NCBI GenBank assembly: GCA_016218905.1
Contig: JACRCS010000477.1
Span: 1 to 19,625 of the forward strand
Length of the DNA stretch: 19,625 bases
From: Deltaproteobacteria bacterium
GTDB lineage: Bacteria; Desulfobacterota_C; Deferrisomatia; Deferrisomatales; JACRMM01
Reading direction: 5' to 3'
The translations under genes and the position numbers were made by a program. Below the pieces are notes generated by a model. The model was not told the origin of the DNA and did no database searches. It saw only the letters and a list, made by a program, of their open reading frames with translations. Positions 1 through 7,718 of the stretch are shown one piece after another. Numbering within the stretch: the first letter of the stretch is position 1; every line of letters starts with the position of its first letter.

Positions 1-18
1 AAACCGAAGACCGATGAC

Positions 19-57
19 TCCATCCGGAAAGGCACTTTCCGGATGGACACCAGCTAG
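19..57 (-). terminator. Hairpin at the 3' end of the quinone oxidoreductase gene; copy 1 of a repeated element
   Basis: A perfect 13-bp stem (19-31 with 35-47, loop 32-34) starts seven bases after the TAG stop of the minus-strand gene ending at 54. There is no T-run after the stem, so it is not a textbook intrinsic terminator. It could act as a weak terminator or as an mRNA 3'-end stabiliser. Nearly the same stem, and the same 9-base GCTGGTGTCC-type linker between stop codon and stem, recur at 18784-18824, with a decayed half-copy at 18630-18654. It is therefore a genomic repeat rather than a one-off hairpin. Confidence 0.55.
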
Positions 58-1016
58 GGCATGAGCACGATCTTGCCGTAGCCGCCCCACTCCAGGACCA
101 GCCGGTGGGCGGCCGGCGCCTCGGCGAGGGGAAGCTCCCTTCCGATCACGGGACGCAGGGTCCGGTTCTCCAGCCCGGCTCCAATCGCCGCGTACGCCGC
201 GTCGCGTTCCCGCTCGGTGGCGGCGAAGAGGAGCATGCCGAGGATCGCCGCCTCGCGCCGCATCGCGTCCCGGGGGTCGAGCTCCACGGTCCCCCGGCTG
301 CCGATCACGACCACGCGCCCCCCTTGGGCTAGGGCCGTCAGGTCCCGACCGAGGTTCACGTTGGCGAGCATCTCGAGGATGAGGTCGACGCCGCGACCCG
401 ACGTGAGCGCCATCGCCCGGTGCAGGTGCTCCGGATCATCGTGGTCGAGGACGTGGTGCGCGCCCTCGGCGGCGGCCAGGCTGCGCCCCTCCGGGTCGCC
501 GCCCGTCCCGATCACCGTGAGACCGGCCGCCCGCGCGAACTGTACCGCCGCGATCCCCACGCCTCCCGTCGCGCCATGGACGAGGACGACCTCGCCCGCT
601 TCCGCCCGAGCCCGCTGGAAGAGCGCCCGGTACGCCGCCGCGTACGGCACTCCCACGGCCGCTCCCTGGGCGTACGCGACCCCTTCGGGCAGCGGGTGGA
701 CGTCCTTCTCGGCGCAGAGGGTCTTCTCGGCGTAGGCGCCGGTCAGGGTCCGGGCCGTGAAGACGCGGGCCCCGACCGAGAGCCCGGTGACGCCCGGGCC
801 GACGGCTTCCACCACGCCCGCCGCGTCGCTGCCCGGCGTGTACGGCACCGGCGCCGCGTACCCCTGGGCGCCGGACCGGATGTAGGTGTCCACGGGATTC
901 ACGCCCGCCGCGTGCACCCGGATGAGCACTTCTCCCGGGGCGGGCGTGGGATCGGCGACCTCCACCAGCTTCATCACCTCGGGCCCCCCGAGCGCTTCCA
1001 CGCGAATCGCTCTCAT
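54..1016 (-). CDS. Zinc-less NADPH:quinone oxidoreductase-type MDR dehydrogenase
   Basis: 320 aa, a usual length for the quinone oxidoreductase branch of medium-chain dehydrogenases. These cytosolic NADPH-dependent enzymes reduce quinones or activated enones. The N-terminal GroES-like fold shows the family signature AAGVNPVDTYIRSG at about 36-49 and YTPGSDAAGVV at about 59-69. The Rossmann nucleotide-binding loop is HGATGGVG at 147-154. The catalytic and structural zinc cysteine clusters of alcohol dehydrogenases are not visible. I chose the ATG at 1016 because GAAGGAGG lies just upstream; the frame stays open a further 20 codons with arginine-rich, non-family sequence. It is the last gene of a same-strand series, 56 bp after the B3/B4-domain gene, and is followed by a hairpin. 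The physiological substrate cannot be read from the sequence. Confidence 0.9.
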   Translation of the reverse strand: MRAIRVEALGGPEVMKLVEVADPTPAPGEVLIRVHAAGVNPVDTYIRSGAQGYAAPVPYTPGSDAAGVVEAVGPGVTGLSVGARVFTARTLTGAYAEKTLCAEKDVHPLPEGVAYAQGAAVGVPYAAAYRALFQRARAEAGEVVLVHGATGGVGIAAVQFARAAGLTVIGTGGDPEGRSLAAAEGAHHVLDHDDPEHLHRAMALTSGRGVDLILEMLANVNLGRDLTALAQGGRVVVIGSRGTVELDPRDAMRREAAILGMLLFAATERERDAAYAAIGAGLENRTLRPVIGRELPLAEAPAAHRLVLEWGGYGKIVLMP

Positions 1017-1072
1017 CGTCCGCCTCCTTCTCTCGTTCACCTTGCGGCGGCCACACACTCTACGCCGCCTCT

Positions 1073-1759
1073 TCATTCCCCCAAGACGCCGGAGTGCTCG
1101 ACCCTGCCGCCGCAGAAGCTTTGCGTCAACTCGAGGACCCGGCGCAGAGCGTTCTCGACTTGGGAGCGAGAAGTGCTGCCGTTGCCCTGCACGAGATAGA
1201 AGCAGCCTACGGTCTCCTCGGTGACCTTCGTCTTTTCCGCCTGGCGGACCTCGAGCCGGCAGAGCACCTCTCCGCTGCCGTCGATGTAGCAGTACTCCCC
1301 CGGGCCTATGGGTTCGGGCTCGGTGCGCCCCATCGGGACGAAGCGTTCCGTGCCGTCCGTGAGTCGAAGCGTCACGTCTCCTTCGATCTTCTCCAGGTCG
1401 TGGGCACCCAGCGAAAGTCGGGTCTCCAGGCAGACGCAGTTGTAGACGTCCACGACGGGCTGGATCGATGGGATGAGTCCTCGCCGCAGGAAGAGCCCTG
1501 CGAGTGCCTCCGCCGAGGAGGGAAAACGCCGGTTCGATCGGCCCACGCGGTCGTGCAGCTCCCGAAAACCCTTCAAAACTGGGTCGGAAGCGACGGCTTC
1601 CTCAGTCAGCTCCCGCCGCAGTCGCTCCGTCAGCTCGGAGCGGTATCGCTCGAACTCGGGCAGATACCGCCGGTTCTCCACGCCCGTCACGATGGCGAAG
1701 GCCCCTCGCACGCCGAGGGCGAGCACGGCTCGATCGATGAAGAACCGTTTCCCGTTCAT
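1073..1759 (-). CDS. B3/B4 tRNA-binding domain protein (Phe-tRNA synthetase beta editing-domain-like)
   Basis: 228 aa soluble protein resembling the stand-alone B3/4-domain family (COG3382 type), homologous to the B3/B4 module of phenylalanyl-tRNA synthetase beta, which hydrolyses mischarged tyrosyl-tRNA. Supporting signs are a long helical N-terminal part (about 25-90), then the core with IPSIQPVVDVYNCVCLETRLSLGAHDLEKI at roughly 95-125, typical of these proteins, a segment resembling PIGPGEYCYIDGSGEVLCR near 150, and a C-terminal helix with LRRVLELT. Whether it edits tRNA or does something else is unknown for most stand-alone members. The ATG at 1759 has a G-rich SD about 8 nt upstream; a TTG two codons earlier (1765) leaves too little room for that SD. 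It lies 34 bp after the spermidine-synthase-like gene and 56 bp before the oxidoreductase, so co-transcription is likely. Confidence 0.75.
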   Translation of the reverse strand: MNGKRFFIDRAVLALGVRGAFAIVTGVENRRYLPEFERYRSELTERLRRELTEEAVASDPVLKGFRELHDRVGRSNRRFPSSAEALAGLFLRRGLIPSIQPVVDVYNCVCLETRLSLGAHDLEKIEGDVTLRLTDGTERFVPMGRTEPEPIGPGEYCYIDGSGEVLCRLEVRQAEKTKVTEETVGCFYLVQGNGSTSRSQVENALRRVLELTQSFCGGRVEHSGVLGE

Positions 1760-1793
1760 CGGCAAGACCCCCCGCGACCGCAGCCCACGGCAC

Positions 1794-3809
1794 TCACTTC
1801 AGGATGTGGAAGAGGTTCGTGAAGTCGTCCGTCCAGAGTTGGCGGACCCTGGGTTCGGCTACCGCACCGGCGACGCTTCGGATCAGCGGGCTGCCGAGGA
1901 AAGAGTGGTTGGCGGAGACGAGGAGCCAGTCGGTCCGGCAGTGGCCGGCGGCGGCGTCTTCCGGCGCGTCATGAATGTAGGCCGTCTTCAGCCCGCGGCT
2001 CTCGGCCAGCACCTTCACCACCGGTGCTGCGTCAAGATACCGGTTGGTCGTGTTGAAGGCGAGGACGCCTCCCGGGTTCATGTGCCGAAGGTAGACAGCG
2101 AAGGCCTCGCTCGTGATCAGGTGGGTCGGGATCGCGTCGCCGGAGAAGGCGTCGAGGACCAGCAGATCGAAGCCCTGAGGGGGCTCCCGTTCCAACTGGA
2201 GCCGGGCATCCCCGAGAACCACGTGGTGCCCGGCGCGACAGTCGGCGAGGAAAGAGAACTCGCTCCGGGCGACCTCCACGACCTGAGGGTTGATTTCGTA
2301 GAAGCGGTAATACTGGCCGGGTTGCGCCCAGACCGCGATGGCCCCGGCGCCGAGCCCCACCACCCCAACCCGGAGCCCCGGCTTCTGGAGCGTTCGGAGG
2401 GCGCGGCCGATGCCCGAGGACGGCGAGTAGTAGCTCGTCGGTTCGTCCCGCTTGTCGGGTCGCAGGTACTGCTCGCCGTGGCGAATCGCGCCGTGGACGA
2501 ATTGGCGGATGGGCGTGCCGCCCGGGGTGAAGGTATCGGAGGTCCGGAGGCTGCCATAGAAGTTCCTGGCCATCACTCGGTTTGCCGAGGCGTAGGCCCG
2601 AAACTGGATTCCTGAGCAGACGACGACGAACCCCATCAGAGCGACCCGCGCGAGCGCAACGGGAACGCCCCTATGGCGGATCGTCGCCAGCAGCAGGGCC
2701 GCCGCCACCAGACCGAAGCCGAGCTCGAAGTAACCCGGGAGCGCGTAGGGAGCGAGAACGCCGACGACGAGTGCGCCGATCGCGCCTCCCAGCGAGATCA
2801 TGAGGTAGAAGGCCGTCAGATGGGCGGGGGCGGGTTTTCGCTCGGCGAGCTCACCGTGACAGACCATGAGGAGGGCGAAGAGGCCGGCGAGGTAGACCGG
2901 GATCACGACCTGCAAGTTCAGGCTCAACTTCGAATTCGCGAGGCAAAGGGACATGGCCGCGAGGAGGACACCGCTGAGCGGAAGGAACGCTCCCCGGCGA
3001 TACCAGCCGCGGCCGTCGAAGCACAGGATGAAGGACAAGAGATAGAGCGACAGCGGCAGGATCCACAGGAATGGAATCGAGGCGATGTTGAGGCAAAGAT
3101 GATTCGTCACGGCGAGGAGCAGAAAGGAGCCCAGGGCGGCGAGGCCAAACCAGCGAACTCGCTCGGCTGCCGTAGGAGGCTCAGCCCGGCTCGCGAGGTC
3201 CGTTCCCAACGCCAGGCGCGCGGCGCCGGAGCCCCTTTGCCCCCGCAAGGCAGAGGCAGCACACAGGAGCACGAACAGGGCGTAGGCGGCCGACCAGCCG
3301 TGGCTTTGACCAAGGGCGCTGACCCGCGGTTCCACAACGAAGGGGTATGCGAGCAGGCCGAGCATCGAGGCGAGGTTGGAGAGGGCGAAGAGCCGGTAAG
3401 GACTCCGGTCCGGGAGCGTGCGGGCGAACCAGGCTTGGATCAAAGGCCCCGTCGTCGAGAGGAGAAAGTACGGAAGCCCGACGGTAGCGGCCAAGAGGCC
3501 GAGGATGCGAAGAGCCGGATCCTCCGCGCCCAGCGGCTTCCATGCCGGATTGGCGAGCACCGGGAGAAACCAGAGGCTCGCGCCGAGCAGAAGCGCGTGG
3601 AGAGCCGCTTGAGCCTTGGGGCCGAGGCGGCGCGCCGTCCAATCCGAGTACGCGTAGCCGATGAGCAGGGCGAACTGGAAGAACACCAGGCAGGTCGTCC
3701 ACACGGCCGCGGCCCCCCCGAACCAAGGGAGGATCTGCTTGGCGAGGATGGGCTGGATCAAGAAGAGCAGGAACGAGCTGAGGAAGATCGTCGCAGCGTA
3801 CAGGAGCAT
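1794..3809 (-). CDS. Membrane-anchored spermidine-synthase-like protein
   Basis: 671 aa. The first two thirds are a polytopic membrane region with repeated hydrophobic helices, beginning with the LLYAATIFLSSFLLFLIQP segment and including FFQFALLIGYAYSDW. The last 190 residues form an aminopropyltransferase/SAM-type Rossmann domain: GLGAGA near 485-490, an acidic end of strand 2 in YEINP near 504, LGDAR near 532, and the DAFSGDAIPTHL active-site loop at 553-564. WTDDFTNL near the C-terminus is also typical of this fused family. The domain may transfer an aminopropyl group, but the fused members are mostly uncharacterised. I chose ATG 3809 because AGGA precedes it and the hydrophobic helix starts at once; the frame extends upstream to 3989 with Arg/Cys-rich sequence that does not look coding. 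It is the first gene of the leftward operon. Confidence 0.85.
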   Translation of the reverse strand: MLLYAATIFLSSFLLFLIQPILAKQILPWFGGAAAVWTTCLVFFQFALLIGYAYSDWTARRLGPKAQAALHALLLGASLWFLPVLANPAWKPLGAEDPALRILGLLAATVGLPYFLLSTTGPLIQAWFARTLPDRSPYRLFALSNLASMLGLLAYPFVVEPRVSALGQSHGWSAAYALFVLLCAASALRGQRGSGAARLALGTDLASRAEPPTAAERVRWFGLAALGSFLLLAVTNHLCLNIASIPFLWILPLSLYLLSFILCFDGRGWYRRGAFLPLSGVLLAAMSLCLANSKLSLNLQVVIPVYLAGLFALLMVCHGELAERKPAPAHLTAFYLMISLGGAIGALVVGVLAPYALPGYFELGFGLVAAALLLATIRHRGVPVALARVALMGFVVVCSGIQFRAYASANRVMARNFYGSLRTSDTFTPGGTPIRQFVHGAIRHGEQYLRPDKRDEPTSYYSPSSGIGRALRTLQKPGLRVGVVGLGAGAIAVWAQPGQYYRFYEINPQVVEVARSEFSFLADCRAGHHVVLGDARLQLEREPPQGFDLLVLDAFSGDAIPTHLITSEAFAVYLRHMNPGGVLAFNTTNRYLDAAPVVKVLAESRGLKTAYIHDAPEDAAAGHCRTDWLLVSANHSFLGSPLIRSVAGAVAEPRVRQLWTDDFTNLFHILK

Positions 3810-4223
3810 CGGAATCCTGAAGAGCGAAAGAAGTCGTCCGTACGGGCAGAGGAGTCGAGCCCGGATTATCCAACAACCCACGTTAGGTTTCCTATGTAGA
3901 ATCTTTGGGCAGCGAGTGAGCATCATGCAGACTCCAGGTGTTGTGGCCCGGCCCCCGCTTCTCCGGTCTGCCGCCGGCAACCGCCACAAAGCCGTTCCGG
4001 TCGACTTTCGTCTCTCCAGCAGCGGCAGCGCCGCGCTTCTCGTTCGTTTCGCTATGAAGACGGATCTGGTCCGACTCCTTGAAGACCGTTGGGAGAGGAA
4101 AAAAGTATTGACAACTGGACCCCAGTTATTGTGTCCTGAGCACCTGAGTTCGTTCGGCTGTAACTTTTCTCATTATGTGCTGCTTTCGGGAGCAACACTC
4201 ACAGCAACAACAGGAGGTGAGAC
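3810..4223. other. Divergent intergenic region, 414 bp
   Basis: This lies between the start of the leftward spermidine-synthase-like gene and the rightward porin. It should hold promoters for both. Leftward, a GATAAT-like -10 is visible at 3865-3870 (reverse strand) without a good -35. Rightward, a consensus TTGACA lies at 4108-4113 beside a small palindrome, listed separately. No convincing small gene was found; the frames that stay open through it lack an SD and family-like sequence. Confidence 0.6.
4108..4132 (+). promoter_or_regulatory. Consensus -35-like box overlapping a 6-bp inverted repeat upstream of the porin
   Basis: TTGACA (4108-4113) shares its last base with the inverted repeat AACTGG-ACC-CCAGTT (4113-4127). 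The nearest -10-like hexamer, TATTGT at 4127-4132, is only 13 bp away, too close for normal sigma70 geometry. This may be a -35 plus operator with an unusual -10, or chance. It lies 92 bp before the porin start. Confidence 0.25.
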
Positions 4224-5516
4224 ATGGCAGTAAGACGGCGACGGGTTTGGATGGGTCTGCTTACAGTTTCGACGATCTTGGCAGCGGCTCCGATCCCAGG
4301 TTTCTCCGCCACCGTACTAGAAGACCTCCAGAAGGAAGTGCCCATCCTTGGCTGGCTCAAGGGGGTCCAGGCAAGTGGATTCATCACCGGCTACTACACG
4401 CATAACCTGAGCGGTGCCCCTAGGGGCGGGACGACCGCCAACCGGAGGAACGACTTCCGCTACAACGACCTGGAAGCCAATCAATTCACGCTCGACATGG
4501 TCGAGCTCCAACTGCTCAAGGCGACCGCAGCCGACTCTCGTCTCGGCTTCGGCGTGACCGCGAACTACGGCAGCACGGTCCGCAGGCTCGAGTCCGCCGG
4601 CTTTGGGACGAAGGACCCGCTGGGCATGACCACGACGAATGCGTTCGACTTCCGGCAGGCTTTCCTCACCTACAAACTGCCGGTCGGGAACGGGTTGGAT
4701 TTCAAGTTCGGCAAGTTCGACGCGCTGGTAGGGTTGGAACTCAATGCCATGGCCTACAACCTCAACACCTCGCGGGGCTTGCTCTACTGGCTGACGCCCG
4801 CCACCCACACGGGAGTGCTCCTCACCTACCCGCTTGCGGACACGCTTACTGCCTCGATCGGCCTTGCCAACGGTTGGGACGTGTCGGACGACAACAACCA
4901 GGGAAAGACTTTGCTCGCTTCATTCACGGCGACCCCGGCGAAGAATCTGTCGATTACCCTGGGCGGCACGTACGGGGCGGAACAGGGCTCGTGGGGCGTC
5001 TTCGGCAAGCCAAGCGACGACATCCGTTGGATCGCGGATCTGATCGTGGCCTACACGCCCACCGACAAGCTCACGGTCAACTTCACGGCCGATACGGGCG
5101 GCGAGGAGAACAACCCTCTGAGCATCCCGCCGGGCGACGACAACAGTTGGTTCGGCGTGGGCGCGATCGTCAAGGCGCAGCTGACCCCGACCTGCAGCGC
5201 CGCGGTCCGGGCGGAGTGGGTGGACGACGACGGCGGCGCGGTCGTCTTCAAGGACTTCGGATTCCCGGTAGAACTCGCGGACGGGACCCGGACCTTCCTC
5301 AACCCCGCCTTTCGAGCCTTCGATCAGAAACTGTGGGAAGTCACCCTCACGGGCGAGTACAAGTTCACCGACAACTTCAGGACCCGGCTGGAGTATCGGC
5401 ACGACCAGTCGAACGAGAAGGTGTTCGCGGGCCGTGCGGATCCGGTCACCTTGGACGTGATCGGCGGCAGAAAGTTCCAGGATACCGTTTCCGTCGAGTT
5501 CACGGCTCTCTTCTAG
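4224..5516 (+). CDS. Outer-membrane beta-barrel porin, OmpL-like (BBP2 family)
   Basis: 430 aa. A classical Sec signal peptide is visible: positively charged MAVRRRRVW, a hydrophobic core, then PIPGFSA, giving likely cleavage near residue 29. The mature protein is built of alternating polar/hydrophobic beta strands, for example FITGYYTHNLSG, DFKFGKFDALVGLELNAMAYN and RTRLEYRHDQSN, and ends in VEFTALF. The terminal Phe is the usual BAM recognition residue. These features match putative beta-barrel porin-2 (OmpL-like) proteins, which form outer-membrane channels. Substrate specificity cannot be told. The start is firm, with AGGAGGTGA 6 bp upstream of ATG. The gene is transcribed alone: it has its own leader region and ends in a strong intrinsic terminator. 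The nearby nitrogen cluster suggests a possible role in solute entry, which is inference from proximity only. Confidence 0.88.
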   Translation: MAVRRRRVWMGLLTVSTILAAAPIPGFSATVLEDLQKEVPILGWLKGVQASGFITGYYTHNLSGAPRGGTTANRRNDFRYNDLEANQFTLDMVELQLLKATAADSRLGFGVTANYGSTVRRLESAGFGTKDPLGMTTTNAFDFRQAFLTYKLPVGNGLDFKFGKFDALVGLELNAMAYNLNTSRGLLYWLTPATHTGVLLTYPLADTLTASIGLANGWDVSDDNNQGKTLLASFTATPAKNLSITLGGTYGAEQGSWGVFGKPSDDIRWIADLIVAYTPTDKLTVNFTADTGGEENNPLSIPPGDDNSWFGVGAIVKAQLTPTCSAAVRAEWVDDDGGAVVFKDFGFPVELADGTRTFLNPAFRAFDQKLWEVTLTGEYKFTDNFRTRLEYRHDQSNEKVFAGRADPVTLDVIGGRKFQDTVSVEFTALF

Positions 5517-5537
5517 CCCTGAGGGTCCCAATCCGAT

Positions 5538-5564
5538 GGGGGGCGCGACTGCGCCCCCCTTTTT
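5538..5564 (+). terminator. Intrinsic terminator of the porin gene
   Basis: A perfect 9-bp GC stem (GGGGGGCGC 5538-5546 with GCGCCCCCC 5551-5559), loop GACT, followed directly by TTTTT at 5560-5564. It lies 22 bp after the porin stop and is the best-formed terminator in the window. Confidence 0.93.
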
Positions 5565-5648
5565 GCCATGGGCCGGGATTCCTGGTTTCGGGCTGAACCC
5601 CTCTGCTCGCGTCACAGGTAACGCGATCGATCCGTGCCTGCTCCTGAC

Positions 5649-5678
5649 TTGACACGCCGATGCGTCTGCCCGTACGGT
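5649..5678 (+). promoter_or_regulatory. Candidate sigma70 promoter of the cNMP/CBS/DUF294 gene
   Basis: TTGACA at 5649-5654 is followed after 18 bp by TACGGT at 5673-5678: a perfect -35 and a 3/6 -10 that keeps the key T1, A2 and T6. An 8-bp palindrome (CCGTACGG, 5670-5677) overlaps the -10. If this is the promoter, the in-frame ATG at 5660 lies inside it and cannot be the start, which favours GTG at 5726. Confidence 0.4.
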
Positions 5679-5725
5679 CAGAACGTCTTTCAGTGCTGTC
5701 GAGGGAAAGTGCGGCGGGAGCGCGT

Positions 5726-7663
5726 GTGGAGAGTTCACTGCTGAATCTGCTCTTGGAGCTCCCCGGCCTTTCGGCCCTTCCAGCGGAAGTGCTCGAGGAG
5801 ATCTCGCTTCGAGCCGAGCTGATAAATGCCCGGACGGGGGATTATCTCTTCCGGCAGGGAGGCGAGCAGCCGGAAGACGTCTACTGTCTAGTCACGGCCA
5901 CGGCGGAGATCCTGGTCGGCCCGCCCGAGGGCGAGAGCACCGTGAGCCTCGCCAGGCCCGGTCAGCTGCTCGGATTTCTGTCGCTCTACAGCACCGAGCC
6001 CTCCCCGGCGTCGGTCCGGATTGCAAAGCCCGGGTTCGTGCTGAGCATCTCCGGGACGGAGCTCTCCGCCCTCATGGACCGCTATCCGCCGCTGTCGCAG
6101 TTCGTCGCCACGACCATGGCCGAGCGGCTCCAGGACGTGCTCCAGTACTCCCTCGTCCAGGCCGAGCGCTCCCCCCTTCAAAGCCTGGAGACGTTCCCCT
6201 TCCGCAAACGCGTGAGCGACGTCATGTCTTACGCCGCTCTGGTCCTCGCCCCGACCGAGTCGGTGCAGGAGGCGGCGCAAAGGATGCGCGAGAGCGGCCA
6301 GGGCGCCGTCGTGGTGGCCATCCGGGGCGAGCCGGTGGGAATCGTGACCGAGCGGGACATGGTGCTCAGGGCCGTCGCCCCAGGGATCGATGCGGCCGCC
6401 ACTCCCCTGGAAGCGATCATGAGTTCGCCCGCGTGGGTCATCGAACCCGACGCGTACCTGTACAGCGCCATGGGGCTCATGCGCGGCCATCGCATCCTGT
6501 ACCTGCCCGTCGTGGACGAGGGCCGGCTGGTAGGTCTCCTCTCCTTTCGACACCTTCTGGCGTTGGGGTCCCACGAGACCCTCTTCCTGGTCGATCAGCT
6601 CCAAAGGGCCGACAGCGTCTCGGACCTCGCCGAACTCCGGGAACGCGCTCGCAACGTCTGCATCGCCCTGCTGGAAGAGGGGCTCCCCGCCACCCAGGTC
6701 AGCCGGATTCTCTCCTCGATCAATCGGGATATTCAGCGGAAGGCCCTGGAGGTCTGCCTCGGGGATATGTGTTCGGAAGGGTGGAGCGAGCCCCCCGTCC
6801 CCTTTTGCTTGATCGTGATGGGGAGCCACGGGCGCGCCGAGAACCACTTCTGTACCGATCAGGATCATGGAATGATCCTGGCCGACGTGGACGCCGGCAC
6901 CCGCTCCGAGGTCGAGCCGTACTTCGCCCGGCTCGGCGAGCGACTGACGGAGGCTCTGACGGAGATCGGGTTCCCCAAGTGCACGGGCGAGGTGATGAGC
7001 GACAACCCCCTGTGGCGCGGCACCCTCGCCGAGTGGCGGGAACAGCTGAAGGGGTGGTTCGAGCTGGCGGACCCTTCCGGCGTCCGGCAGACGACGGTCT
7101 TCTATGACTTCGCGCCGCTCTGGGGGGAAGTGAGCCTGGCCGCCGACCTGCGGACGTTCGTGACCGAAGGCGTCCGGGACAACGCGCCCCTCCTTCGCAG
7201 GTTGTTCGAGGATGCCGCCCACCACAAGGTGCCGCTGACGCTCTTCAAGGGCTTCGTGACCGAGAAGTCCGGTGCTCGAAAGGGGAAGCTCGACCTGAAA
7301 GCGTCGGCCCTTCGTTTCATGGTCGAGTGCGCGCGGATCCTCGCTCTGCTCCACGGAGTGACGAAGCTCGGCACGGTGGACCGGATCGAAGAACTCGAGA
7401 AGCTCGGGGCCATTCCCGCCGACGAGGGTCGGTTCGTCCGTACGGCCTTCGAGAGCACGGTTCGTTTTCTCCTCCACTCGCAGGCGCGGCAGATTCGCTC
7501 CGGCATGGTCCCGGACACCCACATCCGCCCCTCGGGCCTCCCCATCGAAGAGCGATACCTGCTCCGTCTCGCGCTGGAGGCCGCCGAGCGGCTGCAGACG
7601 GTGGTCCACGCGAGCGTCCATAGTCCCTTCGTCCGGGGTCTCGCACAAATTCCGGCGAGTTGA
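5726..7663 (+). CDS. cNMP-binding / CBS-pair / DUF294 nucleotidyltransferase-like signalling protein
   Basis: 645 aa cytoplasmic protein with four modules. About 15-135 is a cyclic-nucleotide-binding beta-roll (DYLFRQGGEQPEDVYCLV, RPGQLLGFLSLYS). About 163-280 is a pair of CBS domains (VSDVMSYAALVL, VGIVTERDMVLRAV, LYLPVVDEGRLVGLLS) expected to bind adenosyl ligands. About 350-450 is the DUF294 nucleotidyltransferase-like domain with GSHGRAE at 366-372 and the metal-binding DQD at 378-380, as in GlnD-type uridylyltransferases. The rest is the helical DUF294 C-terminal substrate-domain region. Start: GTG 5726 has GGGAG 5 nt upstream and gives a family-like N-terminus; ATG 5660 (22 codons longer) has no SD and falls in a promoter-like sequence. 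The target is unknown. The GlnD-like fold beside glutamine synthetase and glutamate dehydrogenase genes makes a nitrogen-regulatory role possible but unproven. Confidence 0.85.
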   Translation: MESSLLNLLLELPGLSALPAEVLEEISLRAELINARTGDYLFRQGGEQPEDVYCLVTATAEILVGPPEGESTVSLARPGQLLGFLSLYSTEPSPASVRIAKPGFVLSISGTELSALMDRYPPLSQFVATTMAERLQDVLQYSLVQAERSPLQSLETFPFRKRVSDVMSYAALVLAPTESVQEAAQRMRESGQGAVVVAIRGEPVGIVTERDMVLRAVAPGIDAAATPLEAIMSSPAWVIEPDAYLYSAMGLMRGHRILYLPVVDEGRLVGLLSFRHLLALGSHETLFLVDQLQRADSVSDLAELRERARNVCIALLEEGLPATQVSRILSSINRDIQRKALEVCLGDMCSEGWSEPPVPFCLIVMGSHGRAENHFCTDQDHGMILADVDAGTRSEVEPYFARLGERLTEALTEIGFPKCTGEVMSDNPLWRGTLAEWREQLKGWFELADPSGVRQTTVFYDFAPLWGEVSLAADLRTFVTEGVRDNAPLLRRLFEDAAHHKVPLTLFKGFVTEKSGARKGKLDLKASALRFMVECARILALLHGVTKLGTVDRIEELEKLGAIPADEGRFVRTAFESTVRFLLHSQARQIRSGMVPDTHIRPSGLPIEERYLLRLALEAAERLQTVVHASVHSPFVRGLAQIPAS

Positions 7664-7718
7664 TCCCTTGTTGCCGATCTCGTGGAGGGTTTTCCCGGCG
7701 TAGGAGCGAACTGAACCC

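Noticed and set aside
2673..3899. 408-codon plus-strand open frame opposite the spermidine-synthase-like gene
   Set aside because: Charged, repetitive composition typical of an antisense shadow; no SD and no recognisable domain.
3839..5677. 12-base inverted match CTGCCCGTACGG between upstream regions at 3839-3850 and 5666-5677
   Set aside because: Expected by chance at this length; contained palindrome CCGTACGG makes matches more likely.
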